DNA of 62,187 nucleotides from the NCBI GenBank assembly GCA_016789725.1, contig JAEUQN010000016.1:1-62187 (forward strand), read 5' to 3'. The notes beneath the pieces are model-generated. The model was not told where the DNA came from, did no database searches, and saw only the letters and a program-made list of their open reading frames with translations. The stretch comes from Blastocatellia bacterium (GTDB taxonomy: Bacteria > Acidobacteriota > Blastocatellia > RBC074). The position numbers were made by a program, and so were the translations under genes. Positions 27,171 through 36,046 of this stretch are shown here, in pieces; position 1 is the first letter of the stretch, and every line of letters begins with the position of its first letter.

Positions 27171-29393
27171 TTACGGCGCAATCGTAAACTTCGTGGTGCG
27201 AAATGCGCTGCCCTTGTCACCTCGGACGGTGACGCGCATCTCGTATTCGCCGGGAGGCAAACTCTCCAGCGGAATGTTTCCCACAAACGGAATGCGCCCG
27301 GATTCATTGGGCGGCGGCATCTTCAGCGGAACTGCCGCCAGCACTTTGCCGCTTTGCAACAATTCCACCATCAGGCCGGGCGTAAAGGTCGAACCTTTCG
27401 GCGGATAGACGGTGAAGAAAAAGCCCATCTGTTTGCCAGCTTTGCTCACAGGTTCGCCAAGATTGGGATAGAGCAACACATCGCCCGCGAGAAATGGACT
27501 ATCGGGCTTTTGCCCTTTGGGCAATTGTTCGCCGCGTTTGACGATCACGACACTGCTCAGTCTCAGCTTGGTTTCATCGGCGTCTGGCACATCAATCGTT
27601 GTCCGGCGCACACTGATTTTATTGGTCGGCATATCGTACGCCGCCGCTTCGACTTCATAATTGCCGGGCGGTAAATCTTCTTCGCGGAAAAAGAGAATCA
27701 ATCCGTTTTTCATTTTCGGCAACTGATCCAATTGCCCGGTCAGCGTGTAATGCGTGCTGAGCTTGCGCACCACTTGTTTCTTGTCATCTTTTACCAGCAC
27801 CACGACACTAAAGTCGCTGGCATACGTTTTCTTCTTGTTGTCTTCCACAAAAGTGAAGGCATTGGCAGGCATTTCCACTTCAAACGCGGTGCGGCCTGCA
27901 TGCGCGGCTTCGGGGAAATTGAAATGCTGTGCTTTCATCGGAATCGTGTTGTCGGCCCGACCATTCGCCAACGCTGCCAGCGCAGGCGTTTCGTAATAAA
28001 GCACAGGCGTACTTCCGCCTGCATTCACGGCGTAATACCCTTTGCGCGTTTGCACGTCCAGCCCAGAGCGTTTGAGCTTGAGCGAGACATTGCGAAACTT
28101 GCCGTCGTAATTCGTATTGGTCGGGGTGTAACTCAATAGGTAATAGGTGCTTAGGTCTTCGTCTACCTGTTTCAGCTTTGGCGCAATATTGTTTGTGTCA
28201 CCGATGAATTGCCCGCCCGTTTCCTGTGCCAATTGCATCAAGCCATTTTGTGGATTGAGATTGATGAGGTCTTCGTTGCGCTCTAACTCTGCTGTCATTG
28301 CGCCGCCCAAATGCACCACGTCGAGGTTGTCCATCCGTTGCCGCGCACGATTGTTGATTTCATCGCGTGAAGCCGCCGTCGTGCTTTCGACGCGCAGGCC
28401 CGCTGCATCAACGGTATACAAGCTGACATTCGAGCGGTTGGCACTGTTGATGACGGAGCGGAATTGCTGGCGGACGTTGGGCGGAATCGCTACGCCTTCA
28501 GAAAAGAACATCACGGCTTTGCGGCCCGGCAACTTCTCCATTGAGCTAATCACGGCCAGCAAACCGTTGACGGTCGCATAGCCTTGTTGATCGCGCTGCA
28601 AGCGGTCGAAGGTTTCTTTGGTGCGAAGTTGCATTTGCGCCAATTGTAAATCCACGGCAGCCGCTCCGGCAGCCGCTCCGGCAGCCGCTGCCCCGGCTCC
28701 GCCTGATGCTCCAGCTCCACTGGCCGCAGACGCCGCGCTGGATGCAGCCGCACTGGTTTGCGCCATATTCTGGACGGTTGCGCTGGTGTAAATCCCGCCG
28801 GATGGATCAAACGTCGAAGTCGCCGTACTCGCGGCCTTGTCAATCGCCTGTCGAATCAAAGCGGATTCGGTCGTGTAATTTTGTAGCGTTGCCAGATTCA
28901 AGTTGATGAGAAACACGCCGACGTAATTATCCTGTCGCGCGCTGTCGGTTACATAGCTTTGCGCCGAAAGCTGCGCGCGGCGACGAGCATCGGTCGAAAG
29001 GCGATCAAACACCAAGGCAATCGCCGTGATGCCACTTTCTGCATCGCGGTTTACCTTGGTCGCCGTTGTTGTCTTGGGTGGCAGCGTTTTGATGATATCT
29101 GAGCCGGGGCCAGCCGTGGGAGCAATCGGTGCTTCGCTGGCATTTTCGCTGTCTTTGGTAATCAGGCGAAAGGATTCGATGTTTTGTTTGGTTCCATCTT
29201 CAAATAGTTCAAAGTCCTCCGCTTTGAGGTCTTTCACGGGGCGTCCTTTTTTGTCCTTGATGACGATGTCAAGCTGCACTTCAGCGGTTCCGATTTTGAT
29301 CGTTTGGTCGCGCTGTCCGGTCGGCGTTTGCCCGAAAATCACCAATGCCAACGAAGCCACCAGAAGAAATGCTCCGCAAAGAATTTTTCGCAT
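27171..29393 (-). CDS. VWFA-related secreted protein (acidobacterial type)
   Basis: 740 residues. Signal peptide 1-23. The N-terminal segment VQLDIVIKDKKGRPVKDLKA followed by EDFELFEDG, then a von Willebrand A-like domain at about 115-440 (TAIALVFDRLSTDAR; GRKAVMFFSEGVAIP), is the signature of the VWFA-related acidobacterial family. The MIDAS is degenerate (DRLS). An Ala/Ser/Gly-rich insert near residues 210-250 is encoded partly by a 12-bp tandem repeat. The C-terminal half is beta-rich. Its function is unknown; an adhesion or envelope role is possible. It starts with AAAGGTGA before ATG. Confidence 0.85.
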   Translation of the reverse strand: MRKILCGAFLLVASLALVIFGQTPTGQRDQTIKIGTAEVQLDIVIKDKKGRPVKDLKAEDFELFEDGTKQNIESFRLITKDSENASEAPIAPTAGPGSDIIKTLPPKTTTATKVNRDAESGITAIALVFDRLSTDARRRAQLSAQSYVTDSARQDNYVGVFLINLNLATLQNYTTESALIRQAIDKAASTATSTFDPSGGIYTSATVQNMAQTSAAASSAASAASGAGASGGAGAAAAGAAAGAAAVDLQLAQMQLRTKETFDRLQRDQQGYATVNGLLAVISSMEKLPGRKAVMFFSEGVAIPPNVRQQFRSVINSANRSNVSLYTVDAAGLRVESTTAASRDEINNRARQRMDNLDVVHLGGAMTAELERNEDLINLNPQNGLMQLAQETGGQFIGDTNNIAPKLKQVDEDLSTYYLLSYTPTNTNYDGKFRNVSLKLKRSGLDVQTRKGYYAVNAGGSTPVLYYETPALAALANGRADNTIPMKAQHFNFPEAAHAGRTAFEVEMPANAFTFVEDNKKKTYASDFSVVVLVKDDKKQVVRKLSTHYTLTGQLDQLPKMKNGLILFFREEDLPPGNYEVEAAAYDMPTNKISVRRTTIDVPDADETKLRLSSVVIVKRGEQLPKGQKPDSPFLAGDVLLYPNLGEPVSKAGKQMGFFFTVYPPKGSTFTPGLMVELLQSGKVLAAVPLKMPPPNESGRIPFVGNIPLESLPPGEYEMRVTVRGDKGSAFRTTKFTIAP
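28656..28691. repeat. three tandem copies of a 12-bp unit inside the VWFA gene
   Basis: The unit GGCAGCCGCTCC occurs three times in a row, the last with one or two changes. It encodes part of an Ala/Gly-rich insert in the VWFA domain, so its copy number can change without shifting the frame. Confidence 0.8.
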
Positions 29394-29662
29394 AAATCAC
29401 CTTTCGCAATGAACAGAATGGATTGAGAGCGACAATGATTATCGCGTACTTCATCAAGAAAGCCAAAGTTGAGGAGCAGGGAGTTAGCAGATTTTGCGGG
29501 AAGGTGATGTCGAGGTGGAGATTGTAAACACGAGCGAGGTCATCGTTGCCACTGGGTCGAGCATTTGAATGGTTATGGCGCGCCGATGAAGAAGTTGTGG
29601 GGAGAATACGCGAGCTTGAATGGCGCGGCGAAGAAATTGGATTTGCCGCATGTTATTGCGCC
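29394..29662 (+). other. intergenic stretch with possible gene remnant
   Basis: No intact gene is seen. On the plus strand one frame from about 29500 reads like protein (ILREGDVEVEIVNTSEVIV), stopping near 29568, and a second frame reads EHLNGYGAPMKKLWGEYASL on to a TAG at about 29667. The two would join by a frameshift, so a decayed gene tail is possible, but I do not recognise it. Confidence 0.25.
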
Positions 29663-30100
29663 TTAGTTATGTGGCAGAGGTAAATCGTTACAGCTCATAT
29701 TAGCGATACAATCCAATATCTTTATTTCAAAGTTAGCCTGTGTCAGAGGAACGTTTTGCCCACAGTCACCATTTGTTGTCCATTCGCTTTCTGATTGATT
29801 ATCTTTGCTAGCGAAAACTAAGTATCTTAATCCTTTCCGCAATACCATATCTCCACATATATCAGGCAGATCGAATACTTTCACTTTGATCTCTTTGATC
29901 CCATCACCTTTCCACTGACGGAAAACCTGAAATGTAACTTTGTGGCTATCAGTGATTTCTACGATTTCCCCTGTAAACACGACGTCAGATGTTCTGAACC
30001 TATGACTTATCGTAGGCGTTTTACAATCACAGGCAAAAGCATTAACAGAGAAATGAAGCCAGCCTACAATAAACAACAAAATACCGACCTGGTTCCGCAT
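29663..30100 (-). CDS. secreted TIMP/netrin-like (NTR) small protein
   Basis: 145 residues. A signal peptide (1-23, ending NAFA) is followed at once by CDCKTPTISHRF. The pattern is Cys at the mature N-terminus, then SDVVFTGEIVEITD and VFRQWKGDGIKEIKV, with a paired CGQ later. This matches the tissue-inhibitor-of-metalloproteinase-like domain found in some bacteria. In animals the N-terminal Cys chelates the protease zinc; whether bacterial versions inhibit proteases is not known to me. Six Cys in the mature chain suggest disulfides. A/T content is higher than in its neighbours, which hints at recent acquisition (weak). Confidence 0.6.
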   Translation of the reverse strand: MRNQVGILLFIVGWLHFSVNAFACDCKTPTISHRFRTSDVVFTGEIVEITDSHKVTFQVFRQWKGDGIKEIKVKVFDLPDICGDMVLRKGLRYLVFASKDNQSESEWTTNGDCGQNVPLTQANFEIKILDCIANMSCNDLPLPHN

Positions 30101-30129
30101 ATGACTACTACTCTTATTAAAAGCTCACA

Positions 30130-33100
30130 TTACTCTTTCGTAATCGTCTCATCCAAATTCAAAATCGCGCTTACGACCATTGTCCACGCGGCCAATTCGG
30201 CTTGGTTGAGGTTGCCATCCGCTTTCGATGCGCCAATGCTCAGCAATGCTTCGGCAGCTTTCAGGTCTTTGCGATACGACGCCAGATGTTGGATGTAAAC
30301 ATTGCGCAGGACGCCTAGTTCGGCGGACGATGGTTTGCGCGCCGTGGCCTGACGAAAGGCAAAGGTCAAGCGGCTGTTCATATCCGTTCCCCCAATGGTC
30401 AAAGCTTTTTGCGCCAGCACGCGCGCGGCTTCGATGTACGTGGGGTCGTTCATCGTAATCAACGCTTGCAACGGCGTATTCGTGACCGGACGGCGCGCGA
30501 CACATTTCTCGCGGTCGGGCGCGTCGAACGTATTCAAGGCGGCGGGCGGAACCGTACGTTTCCAGAAGGTGTACATCGAACGACGATACAAATCTTTCCC
30601 GGCACTGGGCGTGTATTTTTGCGCGGTGAAGCCATCGCCGAAAGCTAATTCATCCCACAAATCTACGGGCTGATATGGAAACACGCTTCTCCCGCCGATT
30701 TCGTCATTCAGCAATCCGCTCACAGCCAGCGCGTTGTCCCGGATCAGTTCGGCTTGCAAACGGAATCGCGCACCGCGTGCAAGCAGGCGATTTTCCGGGT
30801 CTTTTTCGCGCAGTTCGGGCGTAACTTTAGATGATTGCCGATAGGTAGCCGAGGTCACGATGAGTTTGTGCAAGGCCTTGACATCCCATTTTGGATTTTG
30901 GATTTTGGATTTTGGATCCGCCCCGTCCCCCGCTCGCTCTGTCGCCCCATCCCTGAACTCTACCGCCAGCCAATCCAGCAATTCCGCATGCACTGGTGGT
31001 TCGCCTTGTGCGCCGAAATCTTCCGACGTTTTCACAATACCGAGGCCAAAAAACAATTGCCAGAAGCGATTGACGGCCACGCGCGCGGTCAGCGGATGCG
31101 AGGGATCAACCAACCATTTTGCCAGGCCCAAACGATTCGCACTCGCCTCACGAGGCAAAGGCGGAAGCACAGCGGGAACGGCTGCCGACACCTTCTCAGT
31201 CTTATTGCGATAATCTCCACGCGCCAGCAGGAACGTGTCACGCGGCTTGCTCATCTCATCCATCACCATCGTGTTCAGAATGGATTTATCAAGCTCAGCT
31301 TTTTGTTTTTTCAGGTCGTTCAGAGCCGTGTAATCGGCCCGCAAATTTTCCGGTGCGGCGTAGTTCAAAAAGTAATCGCGCACGGCGGCGGCTTCTTCTT
31401 TTGTGCGTTGGCCGTAAACACCAGATAAATACGTCTGCACCGGCAGGTGAATCGCCAACTGCTCAATTTCTTGTTCATTCAACTGCCGATGATAAAACCG
31501 TAAATCGTCCAACTGCCCTTTGTACGGCCTTCCAAAGGCTTTGTTACCAATTTGCAGTTCCGCCTCATTGGCGATTGAGCCGGTCAAATTGTCCTTCAGA
31601 ATTTCCAACTCCGCAGGCTTGCCATTGAAAAACAATTTAAGGCCGGACGCTTTGCCCGAACCATCGTAGGACACAACGACGTGGCCCCAATCTACAATCC
31701 GAATCAGATCTTTCGAGCGGACGTGAATCGCATTGTCGGCAACATTCGAGGTCAAATGAATATTGATGTGGGGCGCGCGCCGCTGCACACCGATCAATTG
31801 ATAACCGTCGAGCGTGATTTCAAAACCTTGGCGCGTGCTTTCATTCTGGCTTTTTTGCAGCAACGTGATCGGTAAATTGCTGTTGCCTCGGAGCCACATC
31901 GCCAGACTGAAAGCATCTGTTTTTTCGCGCGGCCCAACCTTGCCAAACGTGACCTGCGTGTCGCCATCGAAAGACGCAGCCCGCCCTATTTTCCCAACCG
32001 CGAAATCTGGACTGCCCTGCAAACGTCGCCCGTGTTGATAGCCTCCGGCGAGGTCCGCAAAGCTGCCGTCCATTTCGTAATGCGCAACCAAACCATCGCG
32101 CGGCGCGACAGGGATTTTTCCAGTAAAACGTTTTTCCCAATCGGATTGAAACGGTTCGATTTCTTTTTCGGCCAGGAGTTTTTCTTTGAGTTTGATAGCG
32201 GCAGCCAATTCATTTTGCTTCGCGGTTTGCGCTTCCGTCGGCAAAGACAAAAACGGTTTCGCATTGCCGTCACGACCATCCAAACCAACTTCGTTGACCG
32301 AGTTGAAGAAGGCATAAAACTGATAGAACTCCTTCTGCGAAATCGGATCGTACTTGTGCGAATGACATCGCGCACAGCCCATTGTCAGGGCCATAAACGC
32401 ATTCGATGTCGTTTCGACGCGGTCAATGATGTATTCGGTCAAATACTCATCGGGAATCGCACCGCCTTCAAAATTGATCATGTGATTGCGATTGAAGCCG
32501 GAGGCAATCTTTTGCTCAAGCGCTGGGTTAGGCAATAAATCGCCCGCCAGTTGTTCGACGATGAATTGATCGTACGGCTTGTTTTGATTGAAGGCTTTGA
32601 TGGCCCAATCACGCCACGGCCACATTTCGCGGTGCGAATCAATGTGGTAGCCGTGCGTGTCGGCATAGCGCGCGACGTCCAGCCAATACAGTGCAAAACG
32701 TTCGCCGTAACGCGGGCTGCCGAGCAAACGATCCACCAGTTTTTCATAGGCGTTTGGCGATTTGTCGGCAAGAAACTCATCAACCTCTTTAGGCGTCGGC
32801 GGCAGGCCCGTCAAATCCAGCGTCACGCGCCGAATCAAAGTTGTTTTATCAGCTTCGGGCGAAGGTTTCAGACCTTCTTTTTCGAGCCGCGCGAGGATGA
32901 AATTATCAATCGGGTTACGCCCCCACGTCGTGTCTTTGACGCTCGGAATTGCGGGCCGCTGCGGCGCCACAAACGCCCAATGCTCGGTCCAATTCGCACC
33001 CTCATCAATCCAGCGTTTGATGGTTTCGATTTGCGGCGGCGTCAATTTGTGTCCCGTCGCCAGCGGCGGCATGACCGTGTTCGGGTCAGTGGTCACGATG

Positions 33101-33372
33101 CGCTTGTACAAACGGCTCTCGCCGGATTGGCCCGCAACGATGACTCCTTGTTTTGCCATCGCGCCGTCTTTCGTATCCAGTCGTAAGCGGGCCTTGCGCG
33201 TTTTCTCGTCGGGACCGTGACAGGTAAAACAATTGTCCGACAGAATCGGGCGCACATCGCGGTTGAAGTCGAGCGGCCTTTGCGCGAGTGCGGCAGGCTC
33301 ACGCCACACGAACGCTGTCGCAACGGCAAGCATTGAGATCGCAAAAACACCGAGTTGGATTTTGTGCTTCAT
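30130..33372 (-). CDS. PSCyt1-DUF1549-LamG-DUF1553 cytochrome protein with heptamer-repeat insertion
   Basis: 1080 residues from ATG 33372, which has GGAG at proper distance; the ATG at 33378 is too close to it. The signal peptide is followed by haem motif CFTCH ([20 protein letters not shown]). DUF1549 follows ([27 protein letters not shown]) with [12 protein letters not shown], then a LamG-like concanavalin domain at about 425-620 ([18 protein letters not shown]), then DUF1553 ([31 protein letters not shown]). Between AVEFR and WDVKALHKL there is an extra segment containing [10 protein letters not shown], encoded by four ATTTTGG heptamers. No DUF1501 gene is adjacent, unlike the first PSD1 locus. 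The substrate is unknown; the LamG part suggests polysaccharide binding. Confidence 0.88.
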   Translation of the reverse strand: MKHKIQLGVFAISMLAVATAFVWREPAALAQRPLDFNRDVRPILSDNCFTCHGPDEKTRKARLRLDTKDGAMAKQGVIVAGQSGESRLYKRIVTTDPNTVMPPLATGHKLTPPQIETIKRWIDEGANWTEHWAFVAPQRPAIPSVKDTTWGRNPIDNFILARLEKEGLKPSPEADKTTLIRRVTLDLTGLPPTPKEVDEFLADKSPNAYEKLVDRLLGSPRYGERFALYWLDVARYADTHGYHIDSHREMWPWRDWAIKAFNQNKPYDQFIVEQLAGDLLPNPALEQKIASGFNRNHMINFEGGAIPDEYLTEYIIDRVETTSNAFMALTMGCARCHSHKYDPISQKEFYQFYAFFNSVNEVGLDGRDGNAKPFLSLPTEAQTAKQNELAAAIKLKEKLLAEKEIEPFQSDWEKRFTGKIPVAPRDGLVAHYEMDGSFADLAGGYQHGRRLQGSPDFAVGKIGRAASFDGDTQVTFGKVGPREKTDAFSLAMWLRGNSNLPITLLQKSQNESTRQGFEITLDGYQLIGVQRRAPHINIHLTSNVADNAIHVRSKDLIRIVDWGHVVVSYDGSGKASGLKLFFNGKPAELEILKDNLTGSIANEAELQIGNKAFGRPYKGQLDDLRFYHRQLNEQEIEQLAIHLPVQTYLSGVYGQRTKEEAAAVRDYFLNYAAPENLRADYTALNDLKKQKAELDKSILNTMVMDEMSKPRDTFLLARGDYRNKTEKVSAAVPAVLPPLPREASANRLGLAKWLVDPSHPLTARVAVNRFWQLFFGLGIVKTSEDFGAQGEPPVHAELLDWLAVEFRDGATERAGDGADPKSKIQNPKWDVKALHKLIVTSATYRQSSKVTPELREKDPENRLLARGARFRLQAELIRDNALAVSGLLNDEIGGRSVFPYQPVDLWDELAFGDGFTAQKYTPSAGKDLYRRSMYTFWKRTVPPAALNTFDAPDREKCVARRPVTNTPLQALITMNDPTYIEAARVLAQKALTIGGTDMNSRLTFAFRQATARKPSSAELGVLRNVYIQHLASYRKDLKAAEALLSIGASKADGNLNQAELAAWTMVVSAILNLDETITKE
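30888..30950. repeat. heptamer array inside a coding gene (four perfect ATTTTGG units plus C-rich units)
   Basis: ATTTTGG is repeated exactly four times (30888-30915), followed by a C-rich part that can be read as CCCCGTC, CCCCGCT, CGCTCTG, TCGCCCC. The whole run keeps the reading frame of the surrounding PSD1 gene and adds about 20 residues (the peptide KSKIQNPK) at a place where the family has a short loop. The same heptamer and its peptide are known from cyanobacterial short tandem repeats. Confidence 0.8.
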
Positions 33373-33456
33373 GTTCATAGCTCCGAACGATTGATGAGTT
33401 GGTCAATCCAGTGGGTAAAACCAATGATACGCAAAGCGGCATCCTGTTGCCAATAA

Positions 33457-33615
33457 AATCGGCTGTATCAGGGTGCTGCGATGATGGGCTTCCTGGCTTT
33501 CATTCCCGGTCATCTGGTGATGGTCGCATTGCACGGCTGGAATAATTTTTACGCAATGTTGACGGGGTGGAAACGCGCACCAGAGTATTTGGTGCAATCG
33601 TCTCAAGATAGATAA
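33457..33615 (+). pseudogene. 3' remnant of a membrane cytochrome b-type subunit gene
   Basis: A plus frame of 52 codons opens just after a TAA and ends at 33613-33615. It reads LYQGAAMMGFLAFIPGHLVM and continues with ALHGWNNFYAMLTGWKRAPE. The hydrophobic helix with His followed by GW(W)NNFY-M-TGWKR is the C-terminal end of cytochrome b561-type or Rnf/PsrC-like membrane subunits of oxidoreductases. No start or upstream part of such a gene is present, since the PSD1 gene start lies immediately to the left, so this is a relic left by deletion. It is followed at once by a strong hairpin that may have been its terminator. Confidence 0.45.
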
Positions 33616-33616
33616 G

Positions 33617-33652
33617 TGCACGTAGTAGCGAATGAAGTCGCTACTACGTGCA
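33617..33652. terminator. perfect 15-bp hairpin, bidirectional terminator or repeat element
   Basis: TGCACGTAGTAGCGA and its exact complement TCGCTACTACGTGCA flank a 6-nt loop ATGAAG. It lies 5 bp beyond the dehydrogenase stop codon (minus strand) and 1 bp after the relic stop (plus strand). There is no T-run, so it may be a dispersed palindromic element rather than a classical terminator. Confidence 0.6.
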
Positions 33653-33657
33653 TTGGC

Positions 33658-34575
33658 TCACACAATCCGATCCAGAAATTCTTCGCCCGCCGTTAGCCGC
33701 CGTAAATTCTCCAAAAACAACCGCACCAATCGTTCGTGTTCGTTGTGATGCCCGCCAGCGGTGTGCGGGGTGATGTAGCAATTCGGCGTTGTCCACAACT
33801 CATGATCCGGCGGTAATGGCTCCGGGTTCGTCACATCCAAATACGCGTACGAAAGCTGTCCATTTTGCAATGCTTCAATTAAGGCTTCCTGATCGGTCGT
33901 AGTGCCACGCCCGATGCTGTAATAAATCGCGCCGCGCTTCATGGCCGCAAAGCGTTCGGACTGCATGTAGTTTTGCGTCGCCGGATTCGCAGGCAAAATA
34001 TTGATAACGTGATCTGCAATCGGCAAATAGTCCATCAAGTCTACTTCCGTGATCGTTTTGATCGGCTCATCGCCCGTCGGATGGCGACGCACCGCGATCA
34101 GGTTCATGTGCAGTGGGGCGAGCAATTCACAAAGCCGCCGCGCGATTGCGCCGTAGCTCAGCAACAGTACCGTTTGCCCGTTCAGCAAATGGATTTCCGC
34201 GCGCTCCGGCCATTGCGGCCAGCTATGGTCTCCGGCTTGCAGCGCACACGCTTGCGGTAAGCGACGCGCGAGCGCCATCAGCATTGCCAGGACATGTTGC
34301 GCGCACGGTTCGTTGTAGATGCTGGAACTGTTCGTCAATGCAATGCCGCGATCCTTGAGCCACGCCCGCCACTCTAAGGTGTCGAACTTTTCATAGCCCG
34401 CCGCTGGCACTTGAATCCATCGCAAATCAGCTTCGCTCTGATGTTGTTCCGGGCCGGTAAAACCGAATACGATTTCGGCCTCGGCTAAATCCGTGACCAG
34501 TTCATGTCCGGCGATGCCCTCGGAAAAGATGTTCATCACAGCTTCGGAATATTTTACGTTTGTCCAAATTTTCAT
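33658..34575 (-). CDS. D-isomer specific 2-hydroxyacid dehydrogenase
   Basis: 305 residues from ATG 34575 (MKIWTNVKYSE); the longer frame runs into an inverted-repeat element and is rejected. The NAD-binding Rossmann domain sits in the middle with the variant VLLLSYGAIARRLCELLAPL (glycine motif partly degenerate, S-Y-G-A). Catalytic-type residues follow: AYLDVTNPEPLPPDHELWTT and the His in NCYITPHTAGGHHNEH. INILPANPATQNYM is the hinge segment. It reduces or oxidises a 2-keto/2-hydroxy acid with NAD(P)H in the cytoplasm. Its neighbours (MFS carriers, DapA-like aldolase, RraA-like protein) point to sugar-acid or hydroxyacid catabolism. Confidence 0.85.
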   Translation of the reverse strand: MKIWTNVKYSEAVMNIFSEGIAGHELVTDLAEAEIVFGFTGPEQHQSEADLRWIQVPAAGYEKFDTLEWRAWLKDRGIALTNSSSIYNEPCAQHVLAMLMALARRLPQACALQAGDHSWPQWPERAEIHLLNGQTVLLLSYGAIARRLCELLAPLHMNLIAVRRHPTGDEPIKTITEVDLMDYLPIADHVINILPANPATQNYMQSERFAAMKRGAIYYSIGRGTTTDQEALIEALQNGQLSYAYLDVTNPEPLPPDHELWTTPNCYITPHTAGGHHNEHERLVRLFLENLRRLTAGEEFLDRIV

Positions 34576-34591
34576 AATGGTTGAGAATATT

Positions 34592-34687
34592 TTCCACGAA
34601 GCTACACGATGGAAGCAGCAACTCTTCCTGAGAATCTTGCTATACATCTTGTCAATCCGGTCGCTTGATTCGTGTGGCTTCGTGAAA
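34592..34687. repeat. inverted-repeat element with CCACGAAG-type arms
   Basis: Left arm TTCCACGAAGCTACACGA (34592-34609) and right arm TCGTGTGGCTTCGTGAAA (34670-34687) match at 16 of 18 positions as inverted repeats. The interior contains CATCTTGTCAATCCGGTC, closely similar to the interior of the element at 36992-37106. It separates two genes on the same strand (MFS and dehydrogenase) and may affect read-through. Confidence 0.7.
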
Positions 34688-34695
34688 GTTAAAAA

Positions 34696-35955
34696 TTACA
34701 ATATCGGTTTGCGCGGTTCAATAAAGAGCCACGCGAAAGCTCCCGTCAAATATAGCCCGCCCGTCAGATAAAGCGGAATGGTCCAACTGCCATAGTGCTG
34801 CACGATATAGCCCACAATAATCGGGCAAAGGAAACCGCCGATCTGTCCGGCAGTGTTCATACAACCGCTGATCGCGCCAGCGTGTGCGCCCGCAATGTCA
34901 CCGCAGGTTCCCCACGCCGCGCCTAACAAAAAATTCGCCGAAGCCAACGCAAACGACAACAACGCGACGGCGAAATATGGATTGTCGGTCCAGGTGCCGA
35001 AAATCAAAAAGGACCCCGCAAAGAATAATGACAGGCCACCCACGGCACAACGTCCCACGCGCAAACCAAATCGCCGCGCGGCCCAGTCCGTTGTCACCCC
35101 GCCCGCCAAATCCGCGAAGATGCTCAGAAACATTGGCATCCCGGTAAACAGTCCGAGCAGCATTTGATCGAAGCCTCGCGCTTCTCTCAGATATTGCGGC
35201 AACCACGTGATGAAAAAATAAAAGCCGTATGATTGCGTGAAATACTGTAAGCACAAAAAAAACAACGTGCGATTCCGCAACACACTCTTCCACACAGGCC
35301 AATTCAAATGCTCGGTCGCGCTCAGCACACGCCCCTTGAGAATGTATTGCGCTTCCGATTCGCTGACTTCTGGATGTTCTGTCGGTTCATCACGGAACCA
35401 GCAATACCACGCTGCGGCCCACACAAATCCCACGCAACCAAAGATCACAAACACCCAACGCCAGTGCATCATCGTCAACATCCACGTCACCAGAATCGGT
35501 GTCACACCACCACCCAGATGTGCGCCCGCAAAAAAGACGCCTTGCGCTCGGCCACGTTCATGTGAGGGAAACCATCTGGAAATCGTTTTCGCCGCATTCG
35601 GCCACGCGCCCGCTTCGCCAATCCCAAACAAGAAGCGCACGATCACCAGCGACCAGTAATTGAATGCTGTCGCCGTAATAATCGTGAAGCTTGACCACCA
35701 GGCCACAATGCGCGTCAACACGCGTCGCGTCCCGATCTTGTCGCCCCACCAACCGGTCGGCACTTCAAAAATCCCATAGGCCAGCGTAAAGGCGCTGAAG
35801 ACAATCCCCATTTGCACTTTGTCGAGGTGCAAATCCGCCATGATCCCGTTCTGCGCGGTCGAAATACAGACGCGATCCAGATAAGTCACGCCCGCCAGCA
35901 GCACAGTGAAAGACAAAACTTTATAACGGACAAAAGAAGTTTTTGGTTGATCCAT
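34696..35955 (-). CDS. MFS transporter, anion:cation symporter (ExuT/ACS-like)
   Basis: 419 residues from ATG 35955 (MDQPKTS); about 12 membrane helices. The first loop reads YLDRVCISTAQNGIMADLHL, and loop 2-3 GWWGDKIGTRRVL is the MFS signature. The sequence PTGWWGDKIG and the paired FGIGEAGAWPNAAKTISRWF are typical of hexuronate/galactonate/tartrate (ACS family) carriers, so an organic anion such as a sugar acid is the likely substrate with H+ symport. It is transcribed divergently from the DapA-family gene with a palindromic operator candidate between. Confidence 0.85.
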   Translation of the reverse strand: MDQPKTSFVRYKVLSFTVLLAGVTYLDRVCISTAQNGIMADLHLDKVQMGIVFSAFTLAYGIFEVPTGWWGDKIGTRRVLTRIVAWWSSFTIITATAFNYWSLVIVRFLFGIGEAGAWPNAAKTISRWFPSHERGRAQGVFFAGAHLGGGVTPILVTWMLTMMHWRWVFVIFGCVGFVWAAAWYCWFRDEPTEHPEVSESEAQYILKGRVLSATEHLNWPVWKSVLRNRTLFFLCLQYFTQSYGFYFFITWLPQYLREARGFDQMLLGLFTGMPMFLSIFADLAGGVTTDWAARRFGLRVGRCAVGGLSLFFAGSFLIFGTWTDNPYFAVALLSFALASANFLLGAAWGTCGDIAGAHAGAISGCMNTAGQIGGFLCPIIVGYIVQHYGSWTIPLYLTGGLYLTGAFAWLFIEPRKPIL

Positions 35956-36010
35956 TATTGTCGCCAGGAGTTTGCGGCTAAGAACAAGCCCGCGTATTAT
36001 CAGGTTTCTA

Positions 36011-36021
36011 GTTGGTCCAAC
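36011..36021. promoter_or_regulatory. candidate operator GTTGGTCCAAC (GntR/FadR-type)
   Basis: A perfect 11-bp palindrome with one central base, extended as T-N-GTTGGTCCAAC-N-A. It resembles operators of FCD-type GntR regulators (TTGGTNNACCAA style). It lies 26 bp before the DapA-like start and 56 bp before the divergent MFS start, in the right place to control both. No GntR gene is in the window. Confidence 0.4.
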
Positions 36022-36046
36022 AAATTCAATCATAAGCGAGGCAATA

